A DNA stretch of 64,000 nucleotides. It comes from Ciona intestinalis (lineage: Eukaryota > Chordata > Ascidiacea > Phlebobranchia > Cionidae). Each line of letters opens with the position of its first letter. Positions within the stretch are counted from its first letter, which is position 1. Where the stretch lies: contig NC_020166.2 of assembly GCF_000224145.3 (NCBI RefSeq), positions 62,051 through 126,050 on the forward strand. The letters are read 5' to 3'. Under the pieces are notes generated by a model. The model searched no databases, was not told the origin of the DNA, and worked only from the letters and a program-made list of their open reading frames with translations. The position numbers and the translations under genes are program-made. Shown in pieces: positions 37,971 to 48,277 of this stretch.

Positions 37971-40430
37971 ATAATGTTGTACTTTGGCTTTGAATGAGTT
38001 GTGTTTTAATCTAAATAAGCATACGGAGCTTGTTTTAACTTAATTTTTTTTGTGACATTTTGGACCAGTGGGACACAGGCCAGATTTTTTTGAAAAAATT
38101 TGGCCAGATTCTGTATTTTTTTTTGACTAAGGATGCATATTACAGAGTATTTAACTATTCTAAAATTCTGAATTGTGCATCCCTAGTTTTAACCTAAATA
38201 AGTACACCAGGCTTGTGTATGATAAGTTAAATTTTGTTGCGGCTTTTTGGGCCAGCAGTGGAAAAAATTGCTCATATTTACACGACAGATTTTGTCTTTA
38301 ATTTGACCTTAGGCAATGCTTGTAATAATACACTAATGGCTGAAGGAAATACTTTTCTATATCAAAAATTTTCTATATCCAGAATATAAAGTTTGATTTG
38401 CCTGTGAGCTCTATTTTCTTTACCCTGGTTGAGACAATATTTCCAAACAAGCAAACCAGTATTTTCCACAAATTTTAAACCATACATTTTTTCTTCTCTT
38501 GCAGCCCTTTTTTTTTCTTCTCTTGCAGCCCTTTTTTTACACTAATAGCCAAATATATGAAAGATTTGATGCCAACTTTTCATGTTCCTATTTGTAAAAT
38601 TGTGCTTTTACCAAAACCTAGTTTCTCAGTGACGAAAAATCACTTCTATTTTTGCGAGTTTTGTTTTACTGCACTGGACTATTACGTGGCCCCTTTTTTT
38701 AAATTTTTTTTTTACGGTGCTTTTTAATTAAAAAGTTTTCTGTATGCCAAATATTTTTATCTCACTTATAACTTGAGCTGACTTTATTTTTGTGGCACAT
38801 TCTGCACTTTGTTTATATTTTAGCTTTTGAGTTATACAGACCAGTCAAAAAATGGGTTTTGGATTTTAAAATGCCGTCCCAGTGGTCACTGCTTTAAAAC
38901 TCTTGAAATATTTGATTTTTTGAAAAAATAATTCCAATTAAAACCGCACTAATCCATTAATAGCATCCCAGTATTATTGTTTTCGCATAAAAATAACATT
39001 TTTTTTCAATAATTACCAAATAAATTTAGAAATTTGGAAATATGTAAAGTTTTTCATTTCCTAAACTATGTTTTATGTACTAAATTAAAGCCTAAAATTT
39101 TATAAATAATATTTAAAATACGTAATTTTTACAAAGTTTTAAAGTAAAAACAATTACATGTTTGCCGAATTTGTCTAAAATTCCGTGTGAAAGTTTAATT
39201 GGCAATTTTTTTATGTTATATATTTTTTTAAATTAATTACCAGCTAAAGCTACCTTGTACTTTCATGCTTTAAAAGTGTTAAAAATCTTCTAATGTTTGT
39301 TACATTCGAAATATTGCGTCTGCTTACGCGCGTGTATTCTTATTTCTTATACTCCAAAGCGAAATTTGAATTTTCATCTTAATTATTTGCTGCACTCTAT
39401 TATAAATTGGTACAATTTTTTTGATTAGCGTTAAAATTGTGTTATGTACTGCGTTCCAAAATCGATAAATTGATTCTTTTTTAATTTATCATCGACCAAA
39501 CGAACACAAAATAAGTTTTAAAAAGGTGGTTTTTAACAAGTCATAAAAAAACGTACGTATTGTACAAATTTTACAAATTTGGAAAATGTGAGCAAATTTT
39601 TTTGTTTAAAATAGAAGTAATTTATTTTGTTTTAGTAGATTTTGTGCGTTTAAAATTGCAGTCTGGCGGAAAAAAGGTTTTTATATAGTCGTAAACTGGT
39701 ACATACGAGATTTTTAAATTAACTGGCAAACGTTTAAGAACCACTGTTTTAAACTTACAGTTTTAAAACCGTTTTTGTTATCGTGAACATTTACTCAAAA
39801 ATGCGCTTTTACGCTCGTTTTTATTTATACTGACAAAATTAATTAATATTTAATTTGCAAACAATTTAATAATAAACAACATATATAGTAGGCTTATGTA
39901 TTAATAGACATCTAATTTAATTCTGTGCATTTTCCCAAGAATCGGTGACGTAACAATTATAATGTATTACGTAATAAAACTGATCTACGTCACATGTGGG
40001 TATTGGATTTGGAATTTTGAACCAAAATTTGAAATTAAAGCAAAGACGTCACCCATATAAGGTAAGTAAAAATGTTTGGTTTCGTATGTGTATTTAAAAT
40101 GTTTTTTTTTTCGAATGTTATTATATCAATTTGACCTACGTGTAGTTATTTTTCTTGTTTCTATGGGTATATATCAACACTTAAGTTAAATTTGTTATTT
40201 TCTATTTCCAAAAATTTTAATGTCGTAGTAGTCGATTTCAATTTAGCCCATGTTTATATTGGTATTATATGCTAACGCCTTTAGCTGTGAAAGGCCCTAA
40301 TCGTTTGTTCATCGATTTAAATTTCGTGGTTATTTTTTTCAGATTTTAATTTGTCAACTAATTTTTAAGCCCCCAAGGCAAAAATCCATACACATATATA
40401 GTCTAAAATCTCGCATGGGCAGTCAGGTAG
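37971..40430. other. AT-rich intergenic, no gene seen
   Basis: 2.4 kb between RAB23 and the H2B variant. It contains a 25-bp direct repeat around 38495-38535 (cttctcttgcagcccttttt twice) and CRE-like words (gacgtaa, ctacgtcac, gacgtcac) at about 39950-40030. No conserved exon recognised. Confidence 0.45.
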
Positions 40431-40545
40431 GCTATTTATAAACGGAACAGAGTAAAATCAAAGGATAATAAGTTAATATTTTCAGCAAAGCAAAATGCGG
40501 CTACAAGGACAGTCTGTGCAGTTTATAAACGGGAACAGACTATAT
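40430..40545 (+). promoter_or_regulatory. Duplicated leader/promoter segment of the H2B variant
   Basis: tttataaacggaacag and ttaatattttcagcaaagca closely match 40736-40803 directly before the H2B-like ATG, including an ATG at the same place, but the reading frame that follows is unrelated. Confidence 0.6.
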
Positions 40546-40729
40546 ACAGTAGGGTAGGGGGAGATGGGACACCTTTTTATTTCATTTTCTGATCCCATTT
40601 GGTAGTAAACAAAGAACATTTAAAGAAACACCACGACTCCTATAGACCGTTGTTAATTGTTTAAAACAGGATCAGAATATTTGGATATTTTTTGCTAAAC
40701 GTGTTCAATCTTACCCCACCCCACTATTT
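40545..40729 (-). mobile_element. Palindromic MITE between duplicated leader copies
   Basis: Left TIR cagtagggtagggggagatg; right TIR caatcttaccccaccccact. Reverse sense. Confidence 0.85.
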
Positions 40730-40803
40730 ATGCAGTTTATAAACGAGATCTATATATTTCCAATAGGCAGTGGTTACAGATTTAATATTCTCAGCAAAGC
40801 AAA

Positions 40804-41169
40804 ATGGCTCCCACCAAAGCTTCAAGTAATTCTAAACGTTCAACGTCGTCTGGTTCGTCTGGCAGCGGCGGAAAAGTAAAAAAGGGGCATGAAGATTTTC
40901 GCAACTATCTGTACAAGATATTGAAAGAAATTTACCATGACACTGGCATCACAAGGCAGGCTATGGACTCCATGAACACACTAATGAACTATCTGTTCCA
41001 TATCATCGCTGAAGAAGCCTCTAGTATTATGAAAGCAGCAAACAGAACAACAATGGCGGCAAACGACATACAAAGCGCTGTGAGAAAGGTTTTACCGGGT
41101 GAGCTACAAAAACACGCAGTTTCAGAAGGCACAAAAGCGGTTGCAAAATTTAAAAGTTTTTATGTATAG
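40804..41169 (+). CDS. Divergent histone H2B variant
   Basis: An intronless 121-aa protein. The histone fold of H2B is clear: YLYKILKEIYHDTGITRQAM, then MNTLMNYLFHIIAEEASSIM, NRTTMAANDIQSAVRKVLPG and the nearly invariant GELQKHAVSEGTKAVAKF. In canonical H2B the matching segments read YIYKVLKQVHPDTGI, SRLAHYNKRSTI and KYTSAK. This protein departs at many core positions, ends FKSFYV, and has a short Ser/Gly-rich N-tail with few lysines. It would pair with H2A in a nucleosome. A polyadenylation signal 8 bases after the stop, and no visible histone stem-loop, point to replication-independent expression, for example in germ line or sperm; that is inference. No other histone gene lies nearby. It is probably a variant such as those found in animal testis. 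Confidence 0.93.
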   Translation: MAPTKASSNSKRSTSSGSSGSGGKVKKGHEDFRNYLYKILKEIYHDTGITRQAMDSMNTLMNYLFHIIAEEASSIMKAANRTTMAANDIQSAVRKVLPGELQKHAVSEGTKAVAKFKSFYV

Positions 41170-41177
41170 TGTCAGTG

Positions 41178-41183
41178 AATAAA
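41178..41183 (+). terminator. Polyadenylation signal of the H2B variant
   Basis: AATAAA almost directly after the stop codon; canonical replication histones would have a stem-loop instead. Confidence 0.6.
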
Positions 41184-41219
41184 CACAAAATGACTGTGTC
41201 TGTTTGATGTATTAATGTA

Positions 41220-41825
41220 ACTTCTTACTTTTCTTGCTTTATCCTCGCATGCGGCAGGCAACGACAGTCGTTATAACACGGGTGTTTTGTTTTATATACC
41301 TCGTGCCCGCTTACGAGTTACCACATATGTAGCTTATTTATCCTCGCACGGCGGGGCAAAGACAGTCGTTATAACACGGGTGTTCTGTTTCATACACCTC
41401 GTGCCCGCTTACGAGTTACCACATATGTAGCTTATTTATCCTCGCACGGCGGGGCAAAGACAGTCGTTATAACACGGGTGTTTTGTTTTATACACCTCGT
41501 GCCCGCTTACGAGTTACCACATATGTAGCTTATTTATCCTCGCACGGCGGGGCAAAGACAGTCGTTATAACACGGGTGTTCTGTTTCATACACCTCGTGC
41601 CCGCTTACGAGTTACCACATATGTAGCTTATTTATCCTCGCATGGCGGGGCAACGACAGTCGTTATAACACGGGTGTTCTGTTTCATACACCTCGTGCCC
41701 GCTTATGAGTTACCACGTATGTAGCTTATTTATCCTCGGACGGCGGGGCAACGACAGTCGTTATAACACGGGTGTTTTGTTTCATACACCTCGTGCCCGC
41801 TTACGAGTTACCAGTATGTAAATTT
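41220..41825 (-). repeat. SINE-tail minisatellite array, about 6 units
   Basis: Tandem ~97-bp units (gcttatttatcctcgcacgg, acagtcgttataacacgggt, cacctcgtgcccgcttacga), 95% or more alike, starting 40 bases after the H2B variant's polyadenylation signal. No SINE head is attached. Confidence 0.92.
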
Positions 41826-42015
41826 GTTTATGTAACGTTAGATTTATCGAAATTCACTTAAACCCCTTTCTGTTAACGATAGTCATCGTCCTGAAAGAAT
41901 AAATGTAACTTGTTTGACATATATACGAAAATGAGGGCATTATAGACATTATGCGCAGTAACAAACGTCGTTTATTTGGCATTCAGAAATACGTATGTAC
42001 TTAAAGTTTCGCAAT

Positions 42016-42185
42016 ATAGTACTGTGGGGTAAGATGGGACACATTTAGCACATAATATCCAAATATCCTGATTGTGTTTTAAACAATTAACAGTGTTCTC
42101 TTAGAGTCGATACGACTATATAAATTTATACTTTGTTTACAACCAAATGAGATGATGCATGTACCATCTTACCCCAACCTACTAG
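42016..42185 (+). mobile_element. Palindromic MITE, subfamily B
   Basis: tagtactgtggggtaagatg to catcttaccccaacctacta; forward interior with deletion. Confidence 0.8.
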
Positions 42186-42370
42186 CTACAGATTTAAAAT
42201 AAAATACTTTGCACAAATTCTACCTCGCGTAAACTTATCACAGGGCAGACATCAGACACAGGTATTATGATCAAACAAAACACTCTGATTTTTATAAAAA
42301 AAATATGCAGCCATCATGGTAAAAATCTATATTATATACAATAAGTATAAATTAATACAAAAAAATGCTG

Positions 42371-42551
42371 TTATATTGTGGGGTGGGGAAAGATGGGACA
42401 CCTTTTCCTTCTATTTTCTCCTCCCAATTAGTAATAAACAAAGAACAATTATTCTTGACGACTCTCATAGACCGTTGTTAATTGTTTAAAACACGATGAG
42501 GATGTTTCAATATTATGTGCTAAAAATGTCCCGTTTTCCCCACAGTACTAT
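42371..42551 (-). mobile_element. Palindromic MITE
   Basis: ttgtggggtggggaaagatg to ccgttttccccacagtacta; reverse sense. Confidence 0.8.
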
Positions 42552-42656
42552 ATGTACAAATTGTATAAATAAAAAAAAAATCGTATTCGAAACTGGGGGG
42601 TTGTTTTCAATAGCAGCACTAAACCAAAAATACAGACCAGTATTTAAGTTAATGTT

Positions 42657-43943
42657 TTATGTCTTCTTTTCGCAATAACACATCTTCGGTAAAACCACTT
42701 CATAGATTCGTTGATCTCCAGTGTTCTTCACGGTGTCTTTTGTCTCCAGCGATCGACTAGTAAGGTTCCGTGGGCAATGGTATCCAATTTTATTCCGAAG
42801 TTTGATTTTTTTGAACATGTTTTGTCCACTTGACTTCTTAGTGTAAATTCCCTTGCATTTCAAGCATAGAACGGTCGTGAAACTGCTCTGTTCGTTAACA
42901 TTGTTGCATTTGAGCGTGAGTGGTATTTGTCTCGGCAAAACGCCCAAGACGCAGCTTGGTATTGCAGGCTCAACTGCACAGTTATGAATTTTCAGAAAAC
43001 TGTGAAAAAATGGAACAAATTGAATGTAAATCAGGTTGAGATTTCACGTAGTTGATAGGGCGCAACACCAAATGGAACGTGAAAACAGAATGAAATGGTG
43101 TCCCATCTTCCCCCACCCTACTATGTTTTCCACACGTTTTACCCATAGCGTGTTTGAACAACTATTGTTTTACTGTTAATTCCCTTCTCTCAGTTCTTTT
43201 AATAACATGATCTTTCAATATCGTTTACGAAGAGTTAAATAAAAGTTATCGAAGGGTTTTCAAAGGGCTAAGTAAAAGTAATATTAGTATTACAGTCTTC
43301 TTTCGGAAGCTGTGCATTTATAATTAGGTCGTAACGGAAAGTACTGAAAGTTTCCACACTCGATAACTTGTAGTTCCCTATATGCTTAGGAGTATTGGTT
43401 CTTGTATTTATTCAAGGCAGAACCAACTTAAAACTTTAAAAATCGACCTATTTAATTTAACTACGTTTCTAGTCATATTGAAAAATCTAAAAAAATTAAC
43501 GAAAAGTTACGTTAAATTAAGTAATACACTGCTTATTTTAACCAAGCGCATTTATAGCATGTTTGGTGGTAGCACATACTCAAAAAACAATCACTCACAA
43601 AGTAACATACTTGGTAACTCGTTAGTGGCCGAGGTGTATGAAACAGAGCACCCGTTTTATAACAGCTACCGTTTTCTGGCCATGTGAGGATAAATAAGTT
43701 ACATACGTGGTAACTTGTAAGCAAGCACGAGGTGTATGAAACAGAATACTCGTGTTATAAAGACTGTCATTTCCCGTCATGCAAGGATAAAGCAAGCTAC
43801 ATTCACGCATTCATAAATACTTACTCTCTTGTGTCGGTCGACAACATTTTCGTTTGTGTTTTCCACATTTTCTTGAGTCGGCGGGGACGATGGCAGAAAT
43901 TCTTCGCTAGACTTGCACCAACATATAGGAATATCACAAGTAA
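42657..43943 (-). CDS. Candidate secreted cysteine-rich protein (5' exon not found)
   Basis: Two exons fit in phase on the minus strand: 43943-43825 (acceptor cccgcacag, donor GTAAGT) and 42999-42657 (acceptor ttttttcacag, stop TAA). Together they encode about 153 aa. The first opens with LLVIFLYVGASLAKNFC, which looks like a signal peptide core and cleavage site; the second is basic and carries eight cysteines in the pattern C-x6-C-x11-C-x12-C-x2-C-x24-C-x31-C-x-C, ending CYCEKKT. A C-terminal CxC with distant cysteines recalls cystine-knot cytokines, but no family signature is clear, so no function is assigned. The starting ATG must come from an exon further upstream that was not identified. 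A SINE lies in the intron. Spacing of cysteines is estimated from the translation. Confidence 0.45.
43065..43123 (+). mobile_element. MITE right-end fragment
   Basis: accaaatggaacgtgaaaac to catcttcccccaccctacta; only the right third of the element remains. Confidence 0.75.
43560..43815 (+). mobile_element. SINE tail units (2) with part of the middle
   Basis: cactcacaaagtaacatact, then two tail units (gaggtgtatgaaacagagca, gaggtgtatgaaacagaata). Confidence 0.7.
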
Positions 43944-44157
43944 CTGTGCGGGAAATATAAAATAAAACTGGTTTCTATCTTACACCACATCTTAGACGCA
44001 ATGGGGAAATCGCCCATTGTTGAAATCTACTCAAGCGTAAAGTTTAGAAACCACGGGAAAGTACCGAGCGGGGATGGTTTGGTTGGTCAACGATTACGAA
44101 TGGAAATGTACAACAAGTTTTTTAAACCGTTTGTGACGCATAATCACTTTTATTCTA

Positions 44158-44354
44158 ATGTATAGGGTGTGGAAAGATGGGACACTTTTAGCACATAATA
44201 CCTAAATATCCTGATCGTGTTTTAAACAATTAACAACGGTTTATGGGAGTCGTGAGGATACGGTTTTATAATTCTTTGAATGTTCTTTGTTTACTACCAA
44301 ATTGGACGATAAAATAGAATGAGAAGGTGTCCCATCTTACCCCGCCTTACTATA
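44158..44354 (+). mobile_element. Palindromic MITE, subfamily A
   Basis: tatagggtgtggaaagatgg to catcttaccccgccttacta; forward interior close to consensus. Confidence 0.88.
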
Positions 44355-44740
44355 TATGGGTGAGGTCCTACAGTGAGTCACGTCCTGGGATTTATAACAG
44401 AGTTGGCCCATTACCCCATTAGAACTTAATATGTTTTTAAATAATCTTGAACCACAGTTTACTGTTAAAGCCAAACGACTTTTGTTCGGCAATTTAACGT
44501 ATTATAGTTCTTGACAGAATCAACAAAGGTATCCGTATGCTTTATAGAATATCTTATAGTAAACCAAACTGGGCAAATACCATTGTGTATAAAAAATACG
44601 ACTTATTTTAATATGCAACCTTAATACGTTACTAGGGTATAGACTCTATAGGTAATGGGACAACTCTGGCCTAAATTCTAGGTCCCATGGCGTGCCTCAC
44701 TGTAGGACTTCACCCATATAGAATAAAATAGAAGTGCCTT
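44354..44740. repeat. Inverted pair of 95-bp-family units
   Basis: Plus copy 44354-44424 (tatgggtgaggtcctacagt, agagttggcccattacccca) and minus copy near 44655-44735 (gggacaactctggcctaaat, cgtgcctcactgtaggactt). Confidence 0.8.
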
Positions 44741-44835
44741 GCTGCAGTATCTCGCCCTCGTAGACTAATCCATAGATCTATATACGCATTTTTAACACAT
44801 AACGTATTATAAAAAGTTTACATAGAGAGTATACA

Positions 44836-45013
44836 TATAATACTGTGGGGCAAGATGGGATACTGTTAGCACATAAATCCCATATTTCCTAATCATCCAA
44901 CAACGCTCGATAAAAGTCACGGTTATATGATTCTGTAAATATTCTTTGTTTACTACTAAATGGGAAGATAAAATATGATGAATACATGTTCCATCTTGCC
45001 CCACCTTACTATA
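44836..45013 (+). mobile_element. Palindromic MITE, subfamily B
   Basis: taatactgtggggcaagatg to catcttgccccaccttacta; forward interior. Confidence 0.85.
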
Positions 45014-46252
45014 CAAAATACTTTAACAAAAAAAAAACTATACTGTTATACAATATTATAACGCTGGTCTCGTCTTTAAAAACCCCATACTAAACCACAC
45101 ATTCGCTTACTTGAAAGATTTTCATTCTTTTTCACTATAAAGTTCGACGCCCAGTAGTGTATTGAGAACTTGTTAAAATCTAGATACGCCATTCTCTAAA
45201 TAACGTCCATTATATAAGATTCTGCCCGAAACGTGAGGAACTGAATTTGTATATCATTACTTTCTGGGGCTCAGCTTTTTAATTTGTTTCTTTGTAAAAA
45301 ATGAAAATCGGAATTTTAAACCGAGAGGTATTTCCCCTCCAAGTTTTTTTATTCGGTATCTTTACTTCTTTTTGCTTAAGTGGATCGTGGGGACTTACAT
45401 TCAAAAAATATTAATAGACCACGGGAATTATCGTATAGGCGGACTCAATGAAACTGCTTGTTTTTTTCATTTTTTATGAATGTTACACCCACGGAGGATA
45501 CGCCAAGAATCGGGAACTAAATTATATTTACTTTTGTCGCATCAGCGGAACTTTTGAACAAGTTGGGAACTTCACTGGTAAAACTACCGTCTTATGTGTT
45601 CTAAGTAATAACTTCCGATAAGTATGTCACTTCTGTGTAAATATATTGTAGGGTTTTCCTTGTACAAATGACCGCCAACGTATTTAATCCATAAGTAACT
45701 GATTTATTTCCAAAATACGGAATTTGTGTAGTTATGCAATTAACGTCATCACGCAAAACAAATGGGGTTTTACAATGTAATTAAGTAAAGGAAAGCGCAA
45801 ATGCTAATTGGTAAATCCACCGTAACTTAACATAAATAAAACTCTCTAAATGAAACAAAAATGCTTCAAAAATTTACAAAGTAAAACGACGAAAAAATGC
45901 GAAAATGGTAATTGGTAAGCACATTGTAGTTTAAAATAAACAAGACCGGCTAAAAAAAATAAAACCAATATGTTTCGTACTTTAACAAAATTATATGATA
46001 CGTAACCATTGCATATATATTTTAGTCACATGCTTATATAGGTACTGTCAAAATAGCTGGCAACATTAGTTCCAGCAGAATAAGAGTTAAATTCATTAGA
46101 ATACTTTTATCAACGCATGCTGAGTTTTTGACGTCATTTTTCGGGGGCGTTTTCGCTTTCTTCCCGACCTTACTTTGTAGGATAAGTTTACGAAACCGCT
46201 TCGTCACGTCTCGGTGTCATGCTTCGTAGCACTGCGGGTTCGAAACCAATAC
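45014..46252. other. Intergenic, no confident gene
   Basis: Holds an ATG-led 82-base frame with a donor on the minus strand (45192-45111), not phase-compatible with the 42.7-43.9 kb gene, and AT-rich unique sequence. Confidence 0.4.
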
Positions 46253-46443
46253 AAGTAGGGTGGGGGAAGATGGGACACATTTCATTTTATTTTCTTATCC
46301 CATGTGGTGGCAAGCAAAGAAAATTCAAAGAATCATAAAACCGCATCTTCACGCGACTGCCATAGACCGTTGTTAATTGTTTAAAATCAAGATATTTGGA
46401 TATTATGTGGTAAAAGTGTCCCATTTTACCCCACAGTACTATA
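46253..46443 (-). mobile_element. Palindromic MITE, subfamily A/B mixed ends
   Basis: Left end agtagggtgggggaagatgg (A type); right end attttaccccacagtactat (B type). Reverse sense. Confidence 0.85.
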
Positions 46444-46904
46444 TACGTAGCTCTGTGAATACAATATGTGAATATAATGTGCCAACACATTTGGATAGTT
46501 AACTATGTAAACATACAATTCATTCAATTGTATGAATATAAATACGTGAATATAATGTACATTTGAATGGGTAACTAAGCCTTTTACATCAAATATTATT
46601 TTAGCTTAATCGATAACTTGTGTGCCCGATTTACAGATATAGGTTTTAGTCGATTTTATTTGCTATAGGTTCATTTTAAAGAAGCATTTATCTGAATATA
46701 TGGAATATAAAAAACAAAAACTGTTGTTGCCTGAATATATGGAATATAAAAGCGTTAACAAAAACTGTTGTTGCCTTTTTAATTGTTTTATATATATGCT
46801 AAATCGAAATATGGGTTGTTTTGAAGAAGTGTGTATATGTGAATCTATAATATAATCGCACGTATAATACGTCGAAATAATAATTGTTGTCTATATTTTT
46901 TATA

Positions 46905-47098
46905 TAGTAGGGTAGGAGAAGATGGGACACCTTTTCGTTTAGTTTTCTCTTTTCATTTGGTAGTAAACAAAGAACATTCAAAGAATTATAAAATCGTATC
47001 CTCACGACTCCCATAGACAGTTGTTAATTGTTTAAAACACGATCAGGATAATTGGATATTATGTGCTAAAGGTGTCCCATTTTCCCCCACCCTACTAT
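46905..47098 (-). mobile_element. Palindromic MITE, subfamily A
   Basis: tagtagggtaggagaagatg to cattttcccccaccctacta. Upstream, about 46680-46765, a 34-bp direct repeat contains gaatatatggaatataaaa. Confidence 0.88.
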
Positions 47099-47291
47099 AT
47101 ATGTTTTTTTGAACTTTTTGCTTCGACTAATATTTTCACAAATAGTAAACCTTTATGCACGACTGAATTTTAATACAAGTAGAATATAGATTTAGGATAA
47201 AAACGAAAATAAATCAGCTTGTAAACCTTTTTATGGTGAATCGGGTCGACTTTTATTTTAGGATTTATTTTCCTCGACATTCGTATTCTTT

Positions 47292-47300
47292 TATATAAAA
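47292..47300 (+). promoter_or_regulatory. TATA box of the CIB gene
   Basis: TATATAAAA, predicting a start near 47322. A non-coding first exon then ends at a GTAAGT donor (47557) and joins the exon starting at 48240 (acceptor ttttatcag), 38 bases before the CIB ATG. Confidence 0.55.
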
Positions 47301-47390
47301 AGCGCAGAAATCGAAGTCAGGTCAGCATTCTATAAACTGGGTATTCCTGCTTGCATTTAATTTGTGAGGTTCGGCTAAGCTAGAAGACGT

Positions 47391-47556
47391 ATGGAACTTG
47401 TTCGTATCAACGCGACAGAAGGCAAGTGGTCAACTTTGAAGAGTTACGGCACAAAACGCAATCGAAAAAAGTTCGTTTCGCAGCGATTTGTTTCGATGTT
47501 GTTTTTAATCGAAAAAGACCTGTTTTACTGTTTCAGCGGAAAATGTAGTTCAAAAC
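47391..47556 (+). other. Upstream open reading frame in the CIB 5' exon
   Basis: ATG-led frame (MELVRINATEGKWSTLKSYG...) that stays open to the proposed donor and, after splicing to 48240, stops within four codons. It may be a translational regulator or chance. Confidence 0.3.
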
Positions 47557-48277
47557 GTAAGTTTCTTAGTTTCGCCACTTTCGTCGTTTGAGTAAGTTTC
47601 GTGGCAGCCTGTAAAATATTTCCAAAGTTTTCACGGGCGTTTCATGACTTGTAAATGTGCGCTTTATGTGTCACGTTGTATAAACCACATCGCCCCGGTT
47701 TGGCTTAATTCAACATAAACGCATTAGGTCAACGAAATGACGTTTTGTTTGAACAAACATTGCGGGACAACGAGGGCTGTGGTATAATGTTTGAAAAACC
47801 CTTAATTAAACGAGTCCTTGAGTTCCAGTGTACGGACAGACCCTTCAGTAACGTTGGTACGTCACGAGTTATAGTAACTGTGACGTAACGAATCCTTTGT
47901 CACTGTGTATGTCCATGTATTTTCGAAGAACTGTGTGCTCTCATGTAGCGAACCCGGATCTAGTGTTATGTTCTGTTGATCCATAGGCGTTTTACACGCA
48001 CTGTGGCGTTAAATCCCGAGCCTAGAAACGAATATGGTTGTCAGCGTTTAGAATTTCACTTCTATCTATTGTCCGCTGACACATAAGCCTATTATTTTGA
48101 GTTGTGCCAGACAAGGGAGTATCTGTTATAGCTCTGTTATTGCAGTGTGTTCCGTGGACTTCATACCGAACTGTAGAATGCTATAGAATAAACGATTAAC
48201 AATCACGTGTGTGTTTTTATAGTTCTACTGTTTTATCAGATCTAAATTGAGTTTAATGTTTGAATAAACGTTAAGAT

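Noticed and set aside
42657-42999. Identification of the cysteine-rich protein as interleukin-17
   Set aside because: A short RS...D-R-x-Y...C resemblance was noticed, but the cysteine order and the end of the protein do not fit the IL-17 fold.
45111-45192. Minus-strand first exon candidate (MAYLDFNKFSIHYWASNFIV) with a GTAAGC donor
   Set aside because: It joins the 43.9 kb exon only in a frame that does not continue into the cysteine-rich exon; kept out as unsupported.
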